Part shown: one piece after another, positions 6,601 to 7,549 of the stretch
How positions within the stretch are numbered: the first letter of the stretch is position 1
Layout of the letters: each line of letters starts with the position of its first letter
Assembly (NCBI GenBank): GCA_002862325.1
Contig: PKCT01000244.1
Location: forward strand, 1 to 7,549
DNA: 7,549 nt
Origin: Phycisphaerae bacterium
GTDB lineage: Bacteria > Planctomycetota > Phycisphaerae > Phycisphaerales > SM1A02
Direction of reading: 5' to 3'
The notes under the pieces: generated by a model
Told to the model about the DNA's origin: nothing
Database searches by the model: none
Seen by the model: the letters and a program-made list of their open reading frames with translations, nothing else
Translations under genes and position numbers: made by a program

Positions 6601-7549
6601 ACATTCGATTCGTCATCGTCGACGCGAACGGACGACACCTCGGGTCGGGACGGAACTATCGATCGCTCCTCAGACGGCATCACGACGCCAGCCGGACCGC
6701 CTTCGAGGCGGCGGCGCGGGAGACCGGCGTCGATGACGACGCCCGCCGACTCGCGGGTATCCAGGGCAGGACCGAGTGGGATTTCGGGGCCATTCCCCGA
6801 TCCGTGCCCATCAGAAGGTCGGCCGGTCTGATCGACGCCTATCCCGCCCTCGCGGATTCCCAGGAGTCGGTGGGCGTCCGAATCACGGACGATCTGCGAA
6901 GTGCCGAGACGGTCCATCGCCGGGGCGTGCGTCGGCTTCTCGCGCTGGCCAACCGTGCCGCGCTCGAACACCATCTCGACCATCTCCCCGGATCGTCCGC
7001 GCTGGAAAGGCGACTGAGAGAGACGCTCCGCACGGGAAACCCCCTCGCGGAGTCGCTCGGCGACCTCTGCCTGCAGGTGATCGTCGGCCGCGAGATGGAC
7101 CTCGGCGGGATTCGAGATGCCGCGGCCTTCGCCGCATTGGACGACCGGGTGCGACGTGATCTCTGGCCCGGTCTGGAACGTGCGGTGGATCTCGTCCAGC
7201 CGATCCTCGAGGTGTCCGAACGCCTCCGGGGACTGTTGGACGCCCGGAATCCGGCGGCGTGGGCCTCGGTGATCGACGCGGAGCGCAGGCACCTCGGTGA
7301 ATTGCTTCCCGCCGACCTTCTCGCCTCGATGCCGCTGGTCGCGATCGAGGCGTTGCCGAGCTACCTCTCGGCGGGCGTCCGAAGGATCGAACGATTGCGT
7401 GGCGGGGGACTCGAGCGAGATGCACCCCGAGCGGTGGAATTCGAGGGCTGGTGGAGTCTGTACATCGGACGGCGGGACGAACTCGCGTCGCTCGGGAGGG
7501 TCGAACCGGATCTCGAGGCCTTCCGGTGGCGGCTGGAGGACTACCGTGT
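3612..7549 (+). CDS. hrpA: ATP-dependent DEAH-box RNA helicase HrpA (cut by right window edge)
   Basis: HrpA is a cytoplasmic DEAH-box ATPase that unwinds RNA and in E. coli acts on mRNA processing and stalled ribosomes. The 1312 residues visible align with E. coli HrpA (about 1300 residues) over nearly the whole length; probably only a few dozen residues are missing. All helicase motifs are intact: Walker A GATGSGKT (114-121), TQPRR (142-146), MTDGVLL (about 187-193), DEAH (211-214), SAT (243-245), LVFLPGEREIRD (motif IV, about 316-327), ATNVAETSLTVP (368-379) and QRAGRCGR (416-423). Then come the HA2 winged-helix region (about 470-575), the OB-fold with FHIFPGSVLHRERPDWIV (about 660-677) and the long C-terminal DUF3418 region (about 740 onward), which includes RLIDEDVRRFNFYDRRLPED and a YRHEPGHPEDGVTARIP segment. 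These C-terminal parts separate HrpA from the shorter HrpB. The ATG at 3612 is chosen because the E. coli-like helical N-terminus (DLKEIERRI, FSRRISGLRRA) begins about 20 residues later; upstream in-frame ATGs at 3534 and 3456 add cysteine- and arginine-rich sequence unlike the family. The frame is uninterrupted. Confidence 0.96.
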   Translation, partial: MARGDSRDTKRRRGSATPPPHDLKEIERRIVALGGDVERSFSRRISGLRRAVANGRTPNRALDAVSRDLDRLTRGREARASVSLTPTYGDLPIVEARGRILEALDRHSLVVLAGATGSGKTTQLPKMCLELGRGLSGMIAHTQPRRVAARSVAARIAEELGTPLGAGVGSAVRFDRTTSPSTRIKVMTDGVLLAETARDRDLLAYDTIIVDEAHERSLNIDFLLGYLKQLRRRREDLRIVVTSATIDLERFSEHFDHAPIIEVSGRTYPVDIRYRPIGEEAEEDDQQSVAILDAIAEIDRVEHGTDTPSGRADILVFLPGEREIRDVAESIESANLPDTEIVTLFARLSNEQQDRVFKPGELRRIVLATNVAETSLTVPRILGVIDTGLARISRYSPKSRVQRLPIEPVAKASADQRAGRCGRTAPGVCIRLYSEDDFEGRPSFTPPEILRSSLASVVLRMADLHLGDPAAFPFVDPPSARLLRDGYETLRELGAVDGRDAITATGRRLAALPVDPRIGRMILAGMEEGCLAEMLVVAAALTVPDPRETGGGATRKTVHQIYRDPRSDFLGYLRLWKAWQAARSEKGSSALRTWCRRQELSHRRLQEWQSLEEQLRELAVQALEPGSNRDKRRSRPTVPSMQEEVPAGAIHRSILSGLIAHVGRRQEDGSYRGIGGGTFHIFPGSVLHRERPDWIVCAEIVETSKRWGRTCARIRADWIERVAPHLVRRSHFEPHFVADTGFVCAYERVSCGELDPTERRRVPYATIDPVAARQVFIQEALVGERLPGTPRFLTHNREIRTGILDAAERVREDRLIDEDVRRFNFYDRRLPEDIHNVAAFEAWRRRAERRDPTILAMTAEDYGQSDRDKIGNADYPDHLEIRGLKVDLSYRHEPGHPEDGVTARIPIELLGRLDASRFEWLVPGLLPDKVEALVRTLPKRVRTRLMPIAETASGAAEHLDPGEGGLFEALALHLSTIAGIEIATRDFRLDHLEPHHHIRFVIVDANGRHLGSGRNYRSLLRRHHDASRTAFEAAARETGVDDDARRLAGIQGRTEWDFGAIPRSVPIRRSAGLIDAYPALADSQESVGVRITDDLRSAETVHRRGVRRLLALANRAALEHHLDHLPGSSALERRLRETLRTGNPLAESLGDLCLQVIVGREMDLGGIRDAAAFAALDDRVRRDLWPGLERAVDLVQPILEVSERLRGLLDARNPAAWASVIDAERRHLGELLPADLLASMPLVAIEALPSYLSAGVRRIERLRGGGLERDAPRAVEFEGWWSLYIGRRDELASLGRVEPDLEAFRWRLEDYR

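Noticed and set aside
5373..7292. Long open frame of 639 residues on the minus strand
   Set aside because: It lies entirely antisense to the DUF3418 part of hrpA, has no recognisable motif, and is the kind of open shadow frame expected in GC-rich coding DNA.

Overview
The window looks like chromosomal DNA from a high-GC bacterium. A planctomycete of the Phycisphaerae type is the best guess. This rests on two things: a lipoprotein carrying a FlgI-like (flagellar P-ring) domain fused to HEAT-like repeats, and the wreck of a gene ending in the tandem 'ADLNGDG-VD-ADL-WG' dockerin/EF-hand tail common on secreted planctomycete proteins. The lineage is an inference. No rRNA, tRNA, CRISPR array, insertion sequence or phage gene is visible.

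Layout. (1) Positions 1-892, minus strand: the N-terminal 297 residues of a chromosome-condensation SMC ATPase, running off the left edge, with a near-ideal Shine-Dalgarno and an unusual acidic insertion in the head domain. (2) Positions 972-2801, minus strand: a 609-residue predicted lipoprotein with a FlgI-like core, HEAT-like repeats and a C-terminal region I do not recognise. It lies 79 bp upstream of smc on the same strand, so the two may be co-transcribed, although a small hairpin sits between them. (3) Positions 2802-3611: about 810 bp without a confident gene. It holds three perfect inverted repeats (2861-3005), a possible 40-residue membrane protein (3017-3139), an intrinsic terminator reading leftward (3234-3259), and just upstream of it a decayed dockerin-type gene end (about 3294-3459). 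(4) Positions 3612-7549, plus strand: a nearly complete hrpA-type DEAH-box RNA helicase, cut by the right edge probably a few dozen residues before its end.

The helicase is divergent from the leftward genes and there is no sign that it works with them. The window is mostly ordinary housekeeping sequence. The parts worth a second look are the pseudogene that kept its terminator, the inverted-repeat cluster, the FlgI-HEAT lipoprotein and the SMC head insertion. I found no convincing evidence of a new defence or mobile system here.
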